Of a stretch of DNA of 64,000 nucleotides, positions 8,480-17,614 are shown one piece after another. Position 1 is the first letter of the stretch, and the number at the start of each line of letters is the position of its first letter. The stretch covers positions 620,001 through 684,000 of the forward strand of contig CANMEE010000002.1 in the NCBI GenBank assembly GCA_947496865.1, in the 5' to 3' direction. The notes beneath the pieces are model-generated. The model was not told the DNA's origin. It saw only the letters and a program-made list of their open reading frames with translations, and ran no database searches. A program made the position numbers and the translations under genes. This DNA is from an uncultured Sphingomonadaceae bacterium (GTDB lineage Bacteria; Pseudomonadota; Alphaproteobacteria; Sphingomonadales; Sphingomonadaceae).

Positions 8480-11053
8480 ATGCAATTAGTAATCGTTGAG
8501 TCACCCGCCAAAGCGAAAACAATCGAAAATTATCTGGGATCGGATTTCAAGGTGCTGGCCTCTTACGGTCATATCCGCGATCTTCCGCCCAAAGATGGCT
8601 CAGTTGATCCGGATGATGGCTTTGCCATGCTATGGCAGCCTTATGCGGACAAGACTAAGCAGCTCAAGGCGATTACCGATCTGTCCAAAAAAGCCACGCG
8701 CCTTATTCTCGCAACTGACCCTGACCGGGAAGGCGAAGCGATTAGTTGGCACGTGCAGGAAGTCTTGCGGAAAAAGAAAGCGCTCCCAGAAAAGGTCGAT
8801 CGAGTCACCTTTAACGCGATAACCAAGGCCGCTGTGACTGAAGCGATGGCGAATCCGCGGGCGCTGGATGATGATTTGATCGATGCCTATCGTGCGCGCC
8901 GTGCGCTTGATTATCTGGTGGGCTTCACGCTTTCTCCGGTATTGTGGCGCAAACTGCCCGGTGCAAAATCCGCTGGCCGTGTCCAATCTGTATCTTTGCG
9001 CCTAATCGTCGAGCGTGAGCGTGAAATTGAAGCGTTCAATCCGCAGGAATATTGGTCCGTCACATCACAGATGGAGCAGGGTGGTCAGGTTTTCGAAGCC
9101 CGGCTCACCATCCATCAAGGCAAAAAGCTCGGCAAGATGGACCTGTCCAACGAAGCCGAAGCCACAGCCGCCAAAACAGCGGTTGAAAATGGCCTGTTCA
9201 CGATTGAAACAGTCGAAACCAAACCACTGACCCGCAACCCGCCACCGCCATTTACCACCTCGACCTTGCAACAAGAGGCTGCCCGGAAACTCGGCTATTC
9301 GGCGAGCCACACGATGCGTATCGCGCAGCAACTTTATGAAGATGGCGGTATTACCTATATGCGTACCGACGGCGTACAAATGGACGGCAGCGCCATTTCC
9401 GCCGCGCGCAAGGCGATATCCGATCGCTATGACGCCAGCTATGTGCCCGACAGTCCTCGCATCTATAAGTCCAAAGCCAAAAACGCGCAGGAGGCTCATG
9501 AAGCGATCCGGCCCACCAGCTTTACCCGCGACACAATGGGCAGCGGCGACCATGCTAAGCTTTACAGCCTGATACTGAAACGCGCTATGGCCAGCCAAAT
9601 GGCAGCGGCGCGTCTCGAACGTACGACCGTCGAAATGCTCGATGGCACGGGTCAAACCGGTCTGCGCGCTACCGGTCAGGTGGTTAAATTTCCTGGTTTT
9701 ATGGCACTTTACGAAGAAGGCCGTGACGACAGTAAAGACGAAAATGGCGGCTTGCTGCCGGCGATGTCCAAAGGTGACAGCCCGGCTAAGAAGTCCGTCG
9801 AAGCCAACCAGCATTTCACCCAGCCTCCACCACGTTACAGCGAAGCGAGCCTGGTCAAGAAGATGGAAGAACTCGGCATTGGCCGACCGTCTACCTATGC
9901 CTCGATTATCAAGACGCTGAAAGATCGCGCCTATGTTCGAACCGAAGGAAATCGTTTCTTTGCAGAGGAAAGTGGGCGTCTCTTAACAGGCTTTCTTGAA
10001 AGATTTTTTGAACGCTACGTTGCTTATGAATATACAGCAGGGCTTGAAGAAGAGTTGGATGACGTCAGCGGCGGACGCGCTGAATGGCAAAAAATTCTCG
10101 AAGCTTTTTGGCATGATTTTAAGCCAAAGACGGCTGAAGTTATGGAAAAACTGCCGTCAGAAGTAACGGCAGAATTGGACAAGTTCCTTGAGCCTTATCT
10201 GTTCCCGGAAAAAGAAGACGGGACCGATCCGCGTCTCTGCCCGCGGTGTAACGAAGGCAAATTGGCCCTTCGTGGCGGCCGTTTTGGTGCCTTTGTCGCC
10301 TGTTCCAACTATCCCGAATGTAAATTTACCCGGCGCTTTGCTCAGGGTGGCGGCGCCAATGCCGATGCCGACGAAGGTCCAGAAGATTTGGGTGTTGATC
10401 CGGATACGGATGAGAAAGTGACCAAGATGGTTGGCCGCTTTGGTCCCTATGTGCAGCGTGGCGAAGGAAAGGAAGCCAAACGATCGTCTATTCCTAAAGA
10501 TGTCCCGGCAGAAGATTTTGGTCTCGAGTGGGCGCTAAAACTGCTCTCGTTGCCACGCGAAGTTGGCAAGCATCCAGAATCGGGCAAGGAAGTTAACGCG
10601 TTAATCGGCCGTTATGGGCCCTATTTGAGCCATGACGGCAAATCTGCGCGCTTGGAAAACACGGCGGAAGTGTTTGAAATCGGTATGAACGCCGCTGTAG
10701 CCAAGCTGGCCGATGCGGCGAAAAATGGCAAAGGTGGCCGGAGAGGCGCTGAACCGCTAAAGATCATGGGCAAACACCCGCGGACCGAGGAAGAAATCAA
10801 GCTGATGGATGGCCGTTATGGTCCTTATGTCACTGATGGTACGACCAATGCGTCTTTGCCAAAGACGGTAGACAAGGATCAGCTGACACTGGAAGAAGCG
10901 GCGCAATTGATCGATGACCGCGCAGCCAAAGGTCCGGCTAGGAAGCGCAAGAAAAAGGCTGCTCCTAAGAAAAAGGCTGCGGCGAAGAAAAAGCCAGCGG
11001 CCAAGAAGAAACCTGCTGCCAAAAAGAAGCCTGCGAAGGCTAAAGCCGAATAG
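8480..11053 (+). CDS. topA: DNA topoisomerase I
   Basis: An 857-residue type IA topoisomerase that relaxes negative supercoils. The TOPRIM domain starts at once (LVIVESPAKAKTIENYLG, then ATDPDREGEAISWH). The active tyrosine lies in GGITYMRTDG. A four-cysteine zinc finger (CPRCNEGKLALRGGRFGAFVACSNYPEC) is followed by further C-terminal repeats beginning GRFGPYVQ, GRYGPYLS and GRYGPYVT. The last 45 or so residues are a lysine/alanine-rich tail built of repeated AAKKKPAAKKKP-like units, which likely aids DNA binding. The ATG is preceded by only a weak ribosome binding site. Confidence 0.97.
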   Translation: MQLVIVESPAKAKTIENYLGSDFKVLASYGHIRDLPPKDGSVDPDDGFAMLWQPYADKTKQLKAITDLSKKATRLILATDPDREGEAISWHVQEVLRKKKALPEKVDRVTFNAITKAAVTEAMANPRALDDDLIDAYRARRALDYLVGFTLSPVLWRKLPGAKSAGRVQSVSLRLIVEREREIEAFNPQEYWSVTSQMEQGGQVFEARLTIHQGKKLGKMDLSNEAEATAAKTAVENGLFTIETVETKPLTRNPPPPFTTSTLQQEAARKLGYSASHTMRIAQQLYEDGGITYMRTDGVQMDGSAISAARKAISDRYDASYVPDSPRIYKSKAKNAQEAHEAIRPTSFTRDTMGSGDHAKLYSLILKRAMASQMAAARLERTTVEMLDGTGQTGLRATGQVVKFPGFMALYEEGRDDSKDENGGLLPAMSKGDSPAKKSVEANQHFTQPPPRYSEASLVKKMEELGIGRPSTYASIIKTLKDRAYVRTEGNRFFAEESGRLLTGFLERFFERYVAYEYTAGLEEELDDVSGGRAEWQKILEAFWHDFKPKTAEVMEKLPSEVTAELDKFLEPYLFPEKEDGTDPRLCPRCNEGKLALRGGRFGAFVACSNYPECKFTRRFAQGGGANADADEGPEDLGVDPDTDEKVTKMVGRFGPYVQRGEGKEAKRSSIPKDVPAEDFGLEWALKLLSLPREVGKHPESGKEVNALIGRYGPYLSHDGKSARLENTAEVFEIGMNAAVAKLADAAKNGKGGRRGAEPLKIMGKHPRTEEEIKLMDGRYGPYVTDGTTNASLPKTVDKDQLTLEEAAQLIDDRAAKGPARKRKKKAAPKKKAAAKKKPAAKKKPAAKKKPAKAKAE

Positions 11054-11106
11054 GATTGTAACGCGGCAAGCTTTTCGTGCGAACACCATGATATACGGGC
11101 TCAATT

Positions 11107-11466
11107 TTGTTCGATGTTCGGGAGCCGTCAGAATTTGCCGTGAGTCATCTAAAAGGCGTCACCCGCATCAACCCAGAAATTTCGGCACAAGATTTTGTCG
11201 AAAAATTTGCCGATATCACCACCGGAAAAGCAGTAATATTCTATTGCTCGGTTGGCCAGCGCTCTTCCGTTCTTGCCGATCGGGTGCAGGGCGCTTTGGT
11301 ATCTTCGGGCACTAAGACGGTCTATAATCTGGAGGGTGGCATTTTTAAATGGCACAATGAACGTCGCCTTCTTTATGCCAACGGTGTGACACCAACAGAA
11401 TATGTGCATCCCTACAATCCGATTTGGGGCGGCTTCGTCAAAAATCAGAAATATACTCGATATTAG
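11107..11466 (+). CDS. Rhodanese-like domain protein, short N-terminus
   Basis: About 119 residues with a rhodanese fold: FDVREPSEFAVSHLKGV, then the active-site loop YCSVGQRSSVLAD with the catalytic cysteine, and YNLEGGIFKWHNERRLLYANG. Rhodaneses move sulfane sulfur to thiol acceptors. The frame has a stop at 11089-11091 and no ATG before the conserved FDVRE, so the start is probably TTG at 11107. The first strand and helix of a normal domain appear to be missing, so the protein may be N-terminally truncated or need a corrected start. It sits between topA and msrA, 14 nt before the latter. Confidence 0.75.
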   Translation: MFDVREPSEFAVSHLKGVTRINPEISAQDFVEKFADITTGKAVIFYCSVGQRSSVLADRVQGALVSSGTKTVYNLEGGIFKWHNERRLLYANGVTPTEYVHPYNPIWGGFVKNQKYTRY

Positions 11467-11480
11467 TGTAAGGAAACACC

Positions 11481-11966
11481 ATGGAAAAAATCGGATTTGG
11501 CGGTGGATGCCACTGGTGTACCGAAGCTGTATTTCAGTCTCTACGCGGTGTCGAAAAGGTAGAGCAAGGATTTGTCAAAGCCGATCCGCCACACGATAGT
11601 TTTTCCGAAGCGGTGTTGATCGAATTTGATGTTGCAGCCATTCCGCTTGAGACACTGATTGAAGTACACCTTAGGACACATGCCAGCACATCCCATCACA
11701 AGATGAGAGGAAAATATCGAAGTGCAGTATATGTTTTTGATTCCCGGCAAGCATCCGAAAGTCAGCGCGCGCTAAAGATACTGGAACAGGGTTTTGACCA
11801 ACCACTGGTTACTCAGATATTGGAACATAAAGAATTCAAATTGTCAGATCAGCGTTTTCAAAACTATTATGTCAGCAATCCAGATCGCCCTTTCTGCAAA
11901 AGTTATATCGATCCAAAACTTAAATTATTGACCGCGCGTTTTTCCTCAAATTTCAAAATTATTTAA
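11481..11966 (+). CDS. msrA: Peptide-methionine (S)-S-oxide reductase
   Basis: A 161-residue MsrA-family protein that repairs oxidised methionine. The catalytic region is FGGGCHWCTEAVFQSLRGV, where the usual GCFW reads GCHW and a second cysteine follows three residues later. HHKMRGKYRSAVYVFD corresponds to the conserved QYRSAIY region. A good AAGGA site precedes the ATG. The rhodanese gene ends 14 nt upstream, so the two are likely one transcript. The F-to-H change in the catalytic motif is seen in a subset of family members, as far as I recall. Confidence 0.87.
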   Translation: MEKIGFGGGCHWCTEAVFQSLRGVEKVEQGFVKADPPHDSFSEAVLIEFDVAAIPLETLIEVHLRTHASTSHHKMRGKYRSAVYVFDSRQASESQRALKILEQGFDQPLVTQILEHKEFKLSDQRFQNYYVSNPDRPFCKSYIDPKLKLLTARFSSNFKII

Positions 11967-12081
11967 TGTCCATTTACGGCAATTGCGGTAACGCGCACCC
12001 AAAACTAGACTTTGGTCGAGGGACAGGCCATATTGCCTCTTAATCGATGGCGGACGACCGGAAAAAGAAGGAAATTGTGAC

Positions 12082-12642
12082 ATGGCTTCTCAAGCAACCT
12101 TTACCAAAATGCAGGATGGTACACTCGAAGAGTGGAAGATTATCGGCGCCGCGCATAAAGAAGAATTTAAAAATACTGCTGACCGTTTCATCGGCATGTT
12201 AAAGTCCTTAGAGCAGCATACTCTCGGTTTTGCCTGCGATCAGCTGCAACATTCCTTGATGGCAGGGACGCTTGCGCGCAGAGATGGTGCCAGTGATGAG
12301 GAAATTGTTGTGGCGCTTTGTCATGACATAGGAAAAGCCATTAATGTTCCCAATCACGGACCGATTGCCGCAGAAATGATGCGACCCTATATCAGCAGTG
12401 ACAGCTATCATGTATTGTACAATCATCAGGCTTTTCAGGGTGAGCATTATTATCACTATATGGGCGCCCCAACGGACTTGCGAAAGCAATGGGTGAATGA
12501 GTCTTGGTATGATCTTGCCGTTAAAGTCGTGGATGTATGGGATGCGCCAGCATTTGATCCTGATTTCGAAGTCGACTCCCTAGAGAGCTTCGAACCACTT
12601 ATGCGGAAAATATTTCACGATAATCCTGTCGCTGTTGGATAG
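12082..12642 (+). CDS. HD-domain protein, possible PhnZ-like oxygenase or phosphohydrolase
   Basis: A 186-residue protein with HD-superfamily metal ligands: the first histidine in DQLQHSLMAG, the HD pair in ALCHDIGKAINVPNHG, and later histidines in YNHQAFQGEHYYHYMG. This spacing suits small HD proteins that bind two metals, including the PhnZ/MIOX-like mixed-valence di-iron oxygenases, as well as phosphohydrolases. The substrate cannot be told from sequence. A clear AAGGA-type site precedes the ATG. The gene faces the DUF2189 gene, with 49 nt between the two stops. Confidence 0.75.
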   Translation: MASQATFTKMQDGTLEEWKIIGAAHKEEFKNTADRFIGMLKSLEQHTLGFACDQLQHSLMAGTLARRDGASDEEIVVALCHDIGKAINVPNHGPIAAEMMRPYISSDSYHVLYNHQAFQGEHYYHYMGAPTDLRKQWVNESWYDLAVKVVDVWDAPAFDPDFEVDSLESFEPLMRKIFHDNPVAVG

Positions 12643-12691
12643 TGTATCCTCTGACTTCATCAGCTTGAGATCAGAGCATCGTGGTTTTTCG

Positions 12692-13474
12692 CTATGCCTC
12701 GGGCTGACTGACAGAGCGGCGATATAAATGCCATGTGGCGTGTCCGAGCACCGGAAGCACGACAAGCAGTCCTAAAAAAAGTGGGAGCATCGCAACAAAC
12801 AGGGTGATTGCAATCACGACTGCCCAAGCGAGTAGGACAAATTTGTTTGATCGCACTGTTGCCAAGCTGACGATAATGGCCGTGATAAAGTCAACTTCGC
12901 GGTCAACCAGCATGGGGAGGCTTACGACTGTTATGGCATAAAAGGCCAACGCCATTAGCCCGCCTACGAAACCACCTACCAGCAACATCATGATACCAGC
13001 GCCTGTCTGAAATAGCGCAAGTGATTCTGAACCAATGCCGGACTCAGCGAGAAAAATGGCGAAAATACCATGGGCAACCATCAACCAAAATGCGAAAGCA
13101 ACAAACAGGATGACGCCCATACTTAATATTTGTTCATCGCCGCGCCCACGCAATGCCCCGAGCACCGCTCGCCAACTCATCGGCATGCCGGCTTCGCGGC
13201 GGCGACTGACTTCATAAAGTCCTACAGCAACAAACGGGGCAAGCAGCGGAAATCCCGCTGCGGCTGGAATCAACCAGGCAATTTCTCCACGGATAAACAG
13301 GGCAAAGTAGAGAAACATCCCCGCCCCCACATAAATTGCTCCAAAAAACAGCCCGAATATTGGATGGGCTCTAAAATCTCTCCAACCGGCAGCTAATGCT
13401 GCGCGCAGGTCGTTGAACGTAAGATCACTGGCGACTGTTGCCGACGCGATGGGCGCGTGTTGGGCGATAGCCAT
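12692..13474 (-). CDS. DUF2189 integral membrane protein
   Basis: A 260-residue protein with about six hydrophobic segments (for example FGLFFGAIYVGAGMFLYFALF and FVLLAWAVVIAITLFVAMLPLFLGLLVVLPV). The patterns LRAALAAGWRDFRAHPIFGLFFG and PLLAPFVAVGLYEVSRRREAG are typical of DUF2189 proteins, which are found next to respiratory or unknown genes in proteobacteria. The function is not known. It is transcribed alone on the minus strand, 98 nt downstream of era. Confidence 0.85.
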   Translation of the reverse strand: MAIAQHAPIASATVASDLTFNDLRAALAAGWRDFRAHPIFGLFFGAIYVGAGMFLYFALFIRGEIAWLIPAAAGFPLLAPFVAVGLYEVSRRREAGMPMSWRAVLGALRGRGDEQILSMGVILFVAFAFWLMVAHGIFAIFLAESGIGSESLALFQTGAGIMMLLVGGFVGGLMALAFYAITVVSLPMLVDREVDFITAIIVSLATVRSNKFVLLAWAVVIAITLFVAMLPLFLGLLVVLPVLGHATWHLYRRSVSQPEA

Positions 13475-13572
13475 GACATTCCCTCCTATGGAAACATCTG
13501 CACATATTGCAACAAATCGGTCGTTACATCAAGATGACCCAGACCATGACCGGTATGGGCGCACTGAGAGCT

Positions 13573-14481
13573 CTACTTTACCCAATCCAATCCCATGTCC
13601 TGATACAGGCTTTTATCTTCATCCCAATTGGCGCTGACTTTGACATGGAGATAGAGATGGACGGTCTTGCCCAATATCTCGGATAGTTCTGCGCGTGCCT
13701 TGGCGCCAATATCTTTGATCTGATGTCCACCTTTACCAAGAATGATCGCCCGCTGAGTGGGCTTTTCGACCAATATCTGTTGGTGGATTTCTAGTGATCC
13801 GTCTTCCCGTTCCTTATATTGCTCCATTGCAATGGCGGTCGCATAGGGCAGTTCGGCATGGAGTTGGCGGAAGACCTGTTCTCGTGTGATTTCTGCGGCC
13901 AATATCCGTTCACTGGCATCGGACACCTGATCTTCGGGAAAATGCCACGGGCCTTCGGGCATGGCAGCGACCAGATAGGCTTTGAGTTCTTCCAGTCCGT
14001 CGCCTGTTTTCGCGCTTACGAAAAAAGTTTCATCAAAGACGGAAAGATCGTTCAGCTTTGACGCGTGATTGAGCAGTTTATCCTTGGCCGCTATATCAAC
14101 CTTGTTGAGGACAAGAATTATTTTCTCTTTCCGGTGCTTGATCCGTTCGACAATCGAGGTGACCTTGGGGCCAAGGCCTGCACGCGAGTCCACCAGAAAG
14201 ACGATAATATCCGCGTCTTCTGCGCCATCCCAAGCGGCCGAAACCATCGCCCGATCCAATCGGCGATGCGGTTCAAAAATACCGGGTGTGTCGACCAGTA
14301 ATAGCTGCGTATTTTCTTCCATCGCAATGCCCAGCAGACGCGTCCGCGTGGTTTGCGGTTTAGAGCTGGTAATCGCGACCTTCTGGCCAACCAGCGCATT
14401 GATCAAGGTCGATTTGCCCGCATTGGGTGCGCCGATAAGCGCCACTACTCCACATTTTGGCGGCGCGGATATTTCGGTCAT
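13573..14481 (-). CDS. era: GTPase Era
   Basis: A 302-residue GTPase that binds the 3' end of 16S rRNA and helps 30S assembly. Motifs are G1 LIGAPNAGKSTLINAL, G2 region SSKPQTTRTRLLG, G3 VDTPG, G4 NKVD, and a C-terminal KH domain with ILGKGGHQIKDIGAKARAEL. Its ATG overlaps the rnc stop by 4 nt (ATGA), the usual coupling in the lepB-rnc-era operon. Confidence 0.97.
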   Translation of the reverse strand: MTEISAPPKCGVVALIGAPNAGKSTLINALVGQKVAITSSKPQTTRTRLLGIAMEENTQLLLVDTPGIFEPHRRLDRAMVSAAWDGAEDADIIVFLVDSRAGLGPKVTSIVERIKHRKEKIILVLNKVDIAAKDKLLNHASKLNDLSVFDETFFVSAKTGDGLEELKAYLVAAMPEGPWHFPEDQVSDASERILAAEITREQVFRQLHAELPYATAIAMEQYKEREDGSLEIHQQILVEKPTQRAIILGKGGHQIKDIGAKARAELSEILGKTVHLYLHVKVSANWDEDKSLYQDMGLDWVK

Positions 14482-15146
14482 GTATATTTTTCCAGAAAGA
14501 GTTTTGCGGCCGTTGTCTCGGCGGTTTGGATAGACGATGCGGTGGCTTCCACTTCGCCCACCTTGCTAATAACGGCTTTGACGGTGAACCGCAGGTCATG
14601 ATGCGGACCGACTTTTTCCACCAGCTCGTATACCGGCATTTTACGATTATGCGCCGCCGCCCATTCCTGCAGCGCAGATTTGGGATGTCGGATGTCTTTT
14701 GCCATTCCCGAAATGCGCGTTCCCCAATATTTGAGGATAAATTTTCTTGCGACGTCCAAACCATGATCAAGATAAATAGCGCCAATCAATGACTCCATAA
14801 CATCGCCCAAGACCTTGGCGCTCTGTCGCGCGCCGTCATCGCGTGCTTGTTTACCGAGCAGGAGATGATCGGATATGCTCAGATCCCGCGCTATCTCACC
14901 GCAGATTTTGCCCGATACCAGGCCATTGAGCCGCTGGGACAATTGCCCTTCCGGTTCGCCAGGAAATTGCTCATAAAGCCGCGCGGCAATCGTCAGACCC
15001 AACACCCTATCGCCCAGAAATTCAAGCCTTTGATAGTCATCATCGCCAAAGCTACCATGGGTAAAGGCACGGATGTACAATGTCTCGTCACCGGGCTTTT
15101 GGCCGGTTAACCGGCCAATCCAGTCAAGAAACTCTGCTTTATTCAA
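14478..15146 (-). CDS. rnc: Ribonuclease III
   Basis: Cleaves double-stranded RNA in rRNA processing and antisense regulation. The endonuclease signature is QRLEFLGDRVLGLTIA, and a dsRNA-binding domain follows (HPKSALQEWAAAHNRKMPVYELVEK). The open frame reaches 15218, which would overlap lepB by 80 nt. A TTG at 15146 is preferred: GGAGAG lies a few bases upstream, it overlaps the lepB stop region closely, and the product is 222 residues, a normal length. It is the middle gene of lepB-rnc-era. Confidence 0.95.
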   Translation of the reverse strand: MNKAEFLDWIGRLTGQKPGDETLYIRAFTHGSFGDDDYQRLEFLGDRVLGLTIAARLYEQFPGEPEGQLSQRLNGLVSGKICGEIARDLSISDHLLLGKQARDDGARQSAKVLGDVMESLIGAIYLDHGLDVARKFILKYWGTRISGMAKDIRHPKSALQEWAAAHNRKMPVYELVEKVGPHHDLRFTVKAVISKVGEVEATASSIQTAETTAAKLFLEKYT

Positions 15147-15945
15147 AACTCTCTCCAATACGCTCCCATCGTGCCGCGCTAAACCAAGTCCAAGGTTTGA
15201 TCCACTCCGCCGAACCATCGGTGGAGAAGACCGACACCAGCGCGCGTCCTACCAGATTTTCCTGCGGAACCATACCAATGGCTTGCCCTTCTATGGCTGG
15301 AAAGCGGCTGTCCGCGCTACGGTCACGATTGTCGCCCATCAGGAACATATGCCCATCCGGTACGATAAAACTATCGGTATTGTCGCCTTCAGACGCTTCG
15401 TTGACGTCTAATATCTTGTAGCTTCGACCATTAGGCAGCGTTTCTTGAAACTGCGGATATCGGCAAATCCGCTCACCATCTGCATTGGTTGTTTCGAAAT
15501 AGGCTGCGTAACAGAGGCTGTTAGGAGACACTAGATGAACATAGTCATCGATTTTCTTGCGCTCGACCGGCTTGCCGTTGATCGAGACGATACCATTTGT
15601 GACCTGGATAATGTCACCGGACAGGCCAATGACTCGCTTGATATAATCATCTGTGCCACTGGGTGGGGCTTTGAACACAACCACATCACCGGGTTCAGGT
15701 TTGTTAGCCAATATTCGTCCCGGAATAACGGGTGCGCTGAACGGCATGCTATATTTTGAATACCCATAGGGCCATTTCGCGACCAGCAGATAGTCCCCCA
15801 CCATCAGGCGTGGCTGCATGGATTCCGAGGGAATATTGAAAGGCGAGACTATGAAACTGCGCAAAATTATGACGAATAACGCCAGTTTTACAAGGAAGAT
15901 CATGAAATCAGCGGTTTCAGAGCGTGGAACGGATTTATCTTTCAT
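15139..15945 (-). CDS. lepB: Signal peptidase I
   Basis: A 268-residue membrane protease that removes signal peptides from exported proteins. One N-terminal membrane segment (about 14-36) precedes the catalytic serine S42 in FNIPSESMQPRL; the general base lysine is K103 in DDYIKRVIGLSGD. The conserved box GDNRDRSADSRF lies near the C-terminus. It is the first gene of lepB-rnc-era. Confidence 0.96.
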   Translation of the reverse strand: MKDKSVPRSETADFMIFLVKLALFVIILRSFIVSPFNIPSESMQPRLMVGDYLLVAKWPYGYSKYSMPFSAPVIPGRILANKPEPGDVVVFKAPPSGTDDYIKRVIGLSGDIIQVTNGIVSINGKPVERKKIDDYVHLVSPNSLCYAAYFETTNADGERICRYPQFQETLPNGRSYKILDVNEASEGDNTDSFIVPDGHMFLMGDNRDRSADSRFPAIEGQAIGMVPQENLVGRALVSVFSTDGSAEWIKPWTWFSAARWERIGESFE

Positions 15946-16102
15946 CGCGCTCCTTTGCTGATAATGGCGCGTGCGGTCAAGAGACAGTATTTAACGACGA
16001 TGGCAAGAGATTTGGCCTTGTTCATCAAAGGGTCGCAGGATAGAACTAAGATTGAGAACGCGAGACCAATAGGTCATTGTAATTAACAAGAAAGAATATG
16101 TT

Positions 16103-17596
16103 TTGGATCATTGGAACGCGATTGAAAAGCGGCCTTCATCAACCTTGAAAGCGTTGTTCGAAACCGACCCGAAGCGGGTGGATAAATTGAGCTTTGAAAA
16201 ATCCGGTATCTATTTCGATTTTTCCAAAACGCACATGGACAGTGGCTTACTTGAGGACTTTCAAAAGCTTGCACATGACAAAGGTCTGTCGGATCAGATC
16301 AAAGCACTCACTACCGGCGCCATAATCAATATCAGCGAAGATCGCCCGGCAGAGCATATGGCCGAGCGTGGCATTGGCGCCCCAACCAGCGTTGAAAATG
16401 CAAATTTGCTAAAAAACCGGATGCAGGGACTCGTTCAGGCCATTGATGCGGGCGCACTTGGCGATATCGAATATATTATTCACCTAGGTATTGGCGGCTC
16501 TGCATTAGGACCGGAACTGCTGTTGCAGGCCTTGAAACTCGGCGATGAGAAATATGAAACGGCCGTCATCTCTAATATCGATGGCTGCGCGTTAGAGCCG
16601 GTGATGGAACGGTTTGACGCCCACAAAACAATGATCGTGATCGCGTCCAAAAGCTTCACGACGGCAGAAACATTCCTCAACGCGCGATCGGTTATCGATT
16701 GGATGAAAGAGCAGGGGGTAGCCGACCCTTTCGGAAAAATTGTTGCATTGACGGCCATGCCCGAAGCGGCGGTTGAATGGGGCATTGATGAAAGCAGAAT
16801 TCTGCCGTTTTCCCCCGCGGTTGGGGGGCGTTATTCGCTTTGGTCCTCGATTGGGTTTAGCGTTGCTCTGACTCTCGGCATAGAGGTTTTTGAAGACCTA
16901 TTGGCGGGAGCTGCCGCGATGGATCAACATTTCAAAGATGCTCCGTTCGATCAAAATATTCCGGTCATTGCAGCTTTTTGTGACCAATATTATAACCAGA
17001 TCCGTGACTGCGAAACGCGCGCCATGTTCACTTATGATGAGCGATTGCGTTTGTTGCCCGACTATCTGCAACAACTGGAAATGGAGAGTAACGGAAAGTC
17101 GGTCATGGCTGATGGGAAGCCGCTCGATCGCCACAGCAGCCCGATTGTTTGGGGGGGCGTCGGGACCGATGCGCAGCATGCGGTATTCCAATTGCTTCAC
17201 CAAGGCACGCATATAGTGCCGGTTGAGTTTCTAGCGGTAATAGAACCCGGACACTCTCTGGCTGCCGAACATCATCAGGGCCTGCTACTCAATTGCTTTG
17301 GTCAAGCAGCGGCTTTGATGGCCGGAAACATTTCTGATGATAACAACCGAAATTATCCAGGCGACCGACCATCCGTCACTTTACTATTAGACGACCTCGA
17401 TGGACGGACATTGGGCGCGCTTCTTGCTTTTTACGAACATCGTACTTTCGCTAACGCCGCTCTGTTGGGCATTAATCCTTTTGACCAATTTGGCGTCGAA
17501 CTGGGCAAAGAAATGGCCAATGCGCTTTTGTCGGGGGACAGTAACCAAATGGACCCTTCGACCGAAACACTCAAAAACCGGGCATTCCCTGCCTGA
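16103..17596 (+). CDS. pgi: Glucose-6-phosphate isomerase
   Basis: A 497-residue enzyme interconverting glucose-6-phosphate and fructose-6-phosphate. Signatures are IHLGIGGSALGPELL, ASKSFTTAETFLNA, AVGGRYSLWSSIGF and FEHRTF-like YEHRTFANAALLG near the end. The frame lacks an ATG at the right place; TTG at 16103, preceded by an AAGAAAG stretch, fits the family N-terminus (HWNAIEK). A gor gene follows 18 nt after the stop, so carbon flow toward NADPH and glutathione reduction may be co-expressed. About 157 nt separate it from the divergent lepB. Confidence 0.95.
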   Translation: MDHWNAIEKRPSSTLKALFETDPKRVDKLSFEKSGIYFDFSKTHMDSGLLEDFQKLAHDKGLSDQIKALTTGAIINISEDRPAEHMAERGIGAPTSVENANLLKNRMQGLVQAIDAGALGDIEYIIHLGIGGSALGPELLLQALKLGDEKYETAVISNIDGCALEPVMERFDAHKTMIVIASKSFTTAETFLNARSVIDWMKEQGVADPFGKIVALTAMPEAAVEWGIDESRILPFSPAVGGRYSLWSSIGFSVALTLGIEVFEDLLAGAAAMDQHFKDAPFDQNIPVIAAFCDQYYNQIRDCETRAMFTYDERLRLLPDYLQQLEMESNGKSVMADGKPLDRHSSPIVWGGVGTDAQHAVFQLLHQGTHIVPVEFLAVIEPGHSLAAEHHQGLLLNCFGQAAALMAGNISDDNNRNYPGDRPSVTLLLDDLDGRTLGALLAFYEHRTFANAALLGINPFDQFGVELGKEMANALLSGDSNQMDPSTETLKNRAFPA

Positions 17597-17614
17597 GCTA
17601 TCAAGGAAAATAAA

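Noticed and set aside
9065..9814. Open frame of 249 codons antisense to topA
   Set aside because: Fully inside topA, no recognisable domain and no separate promoter or start signals.
10930..11050. DNA repeat at the end of topA
   Set aside because: It is the coding repeat of the lysine/alanine-rich tail, common in topoisomerase I of this group, not a separate repeat element.
12649..12688. CTCTGA/TCAGAG stem with a nearby T run between the HD and DUF2189 genes
   Set aside because: A 6-bp stem, 16-nt loop and distant T run make a weak terminator at best.
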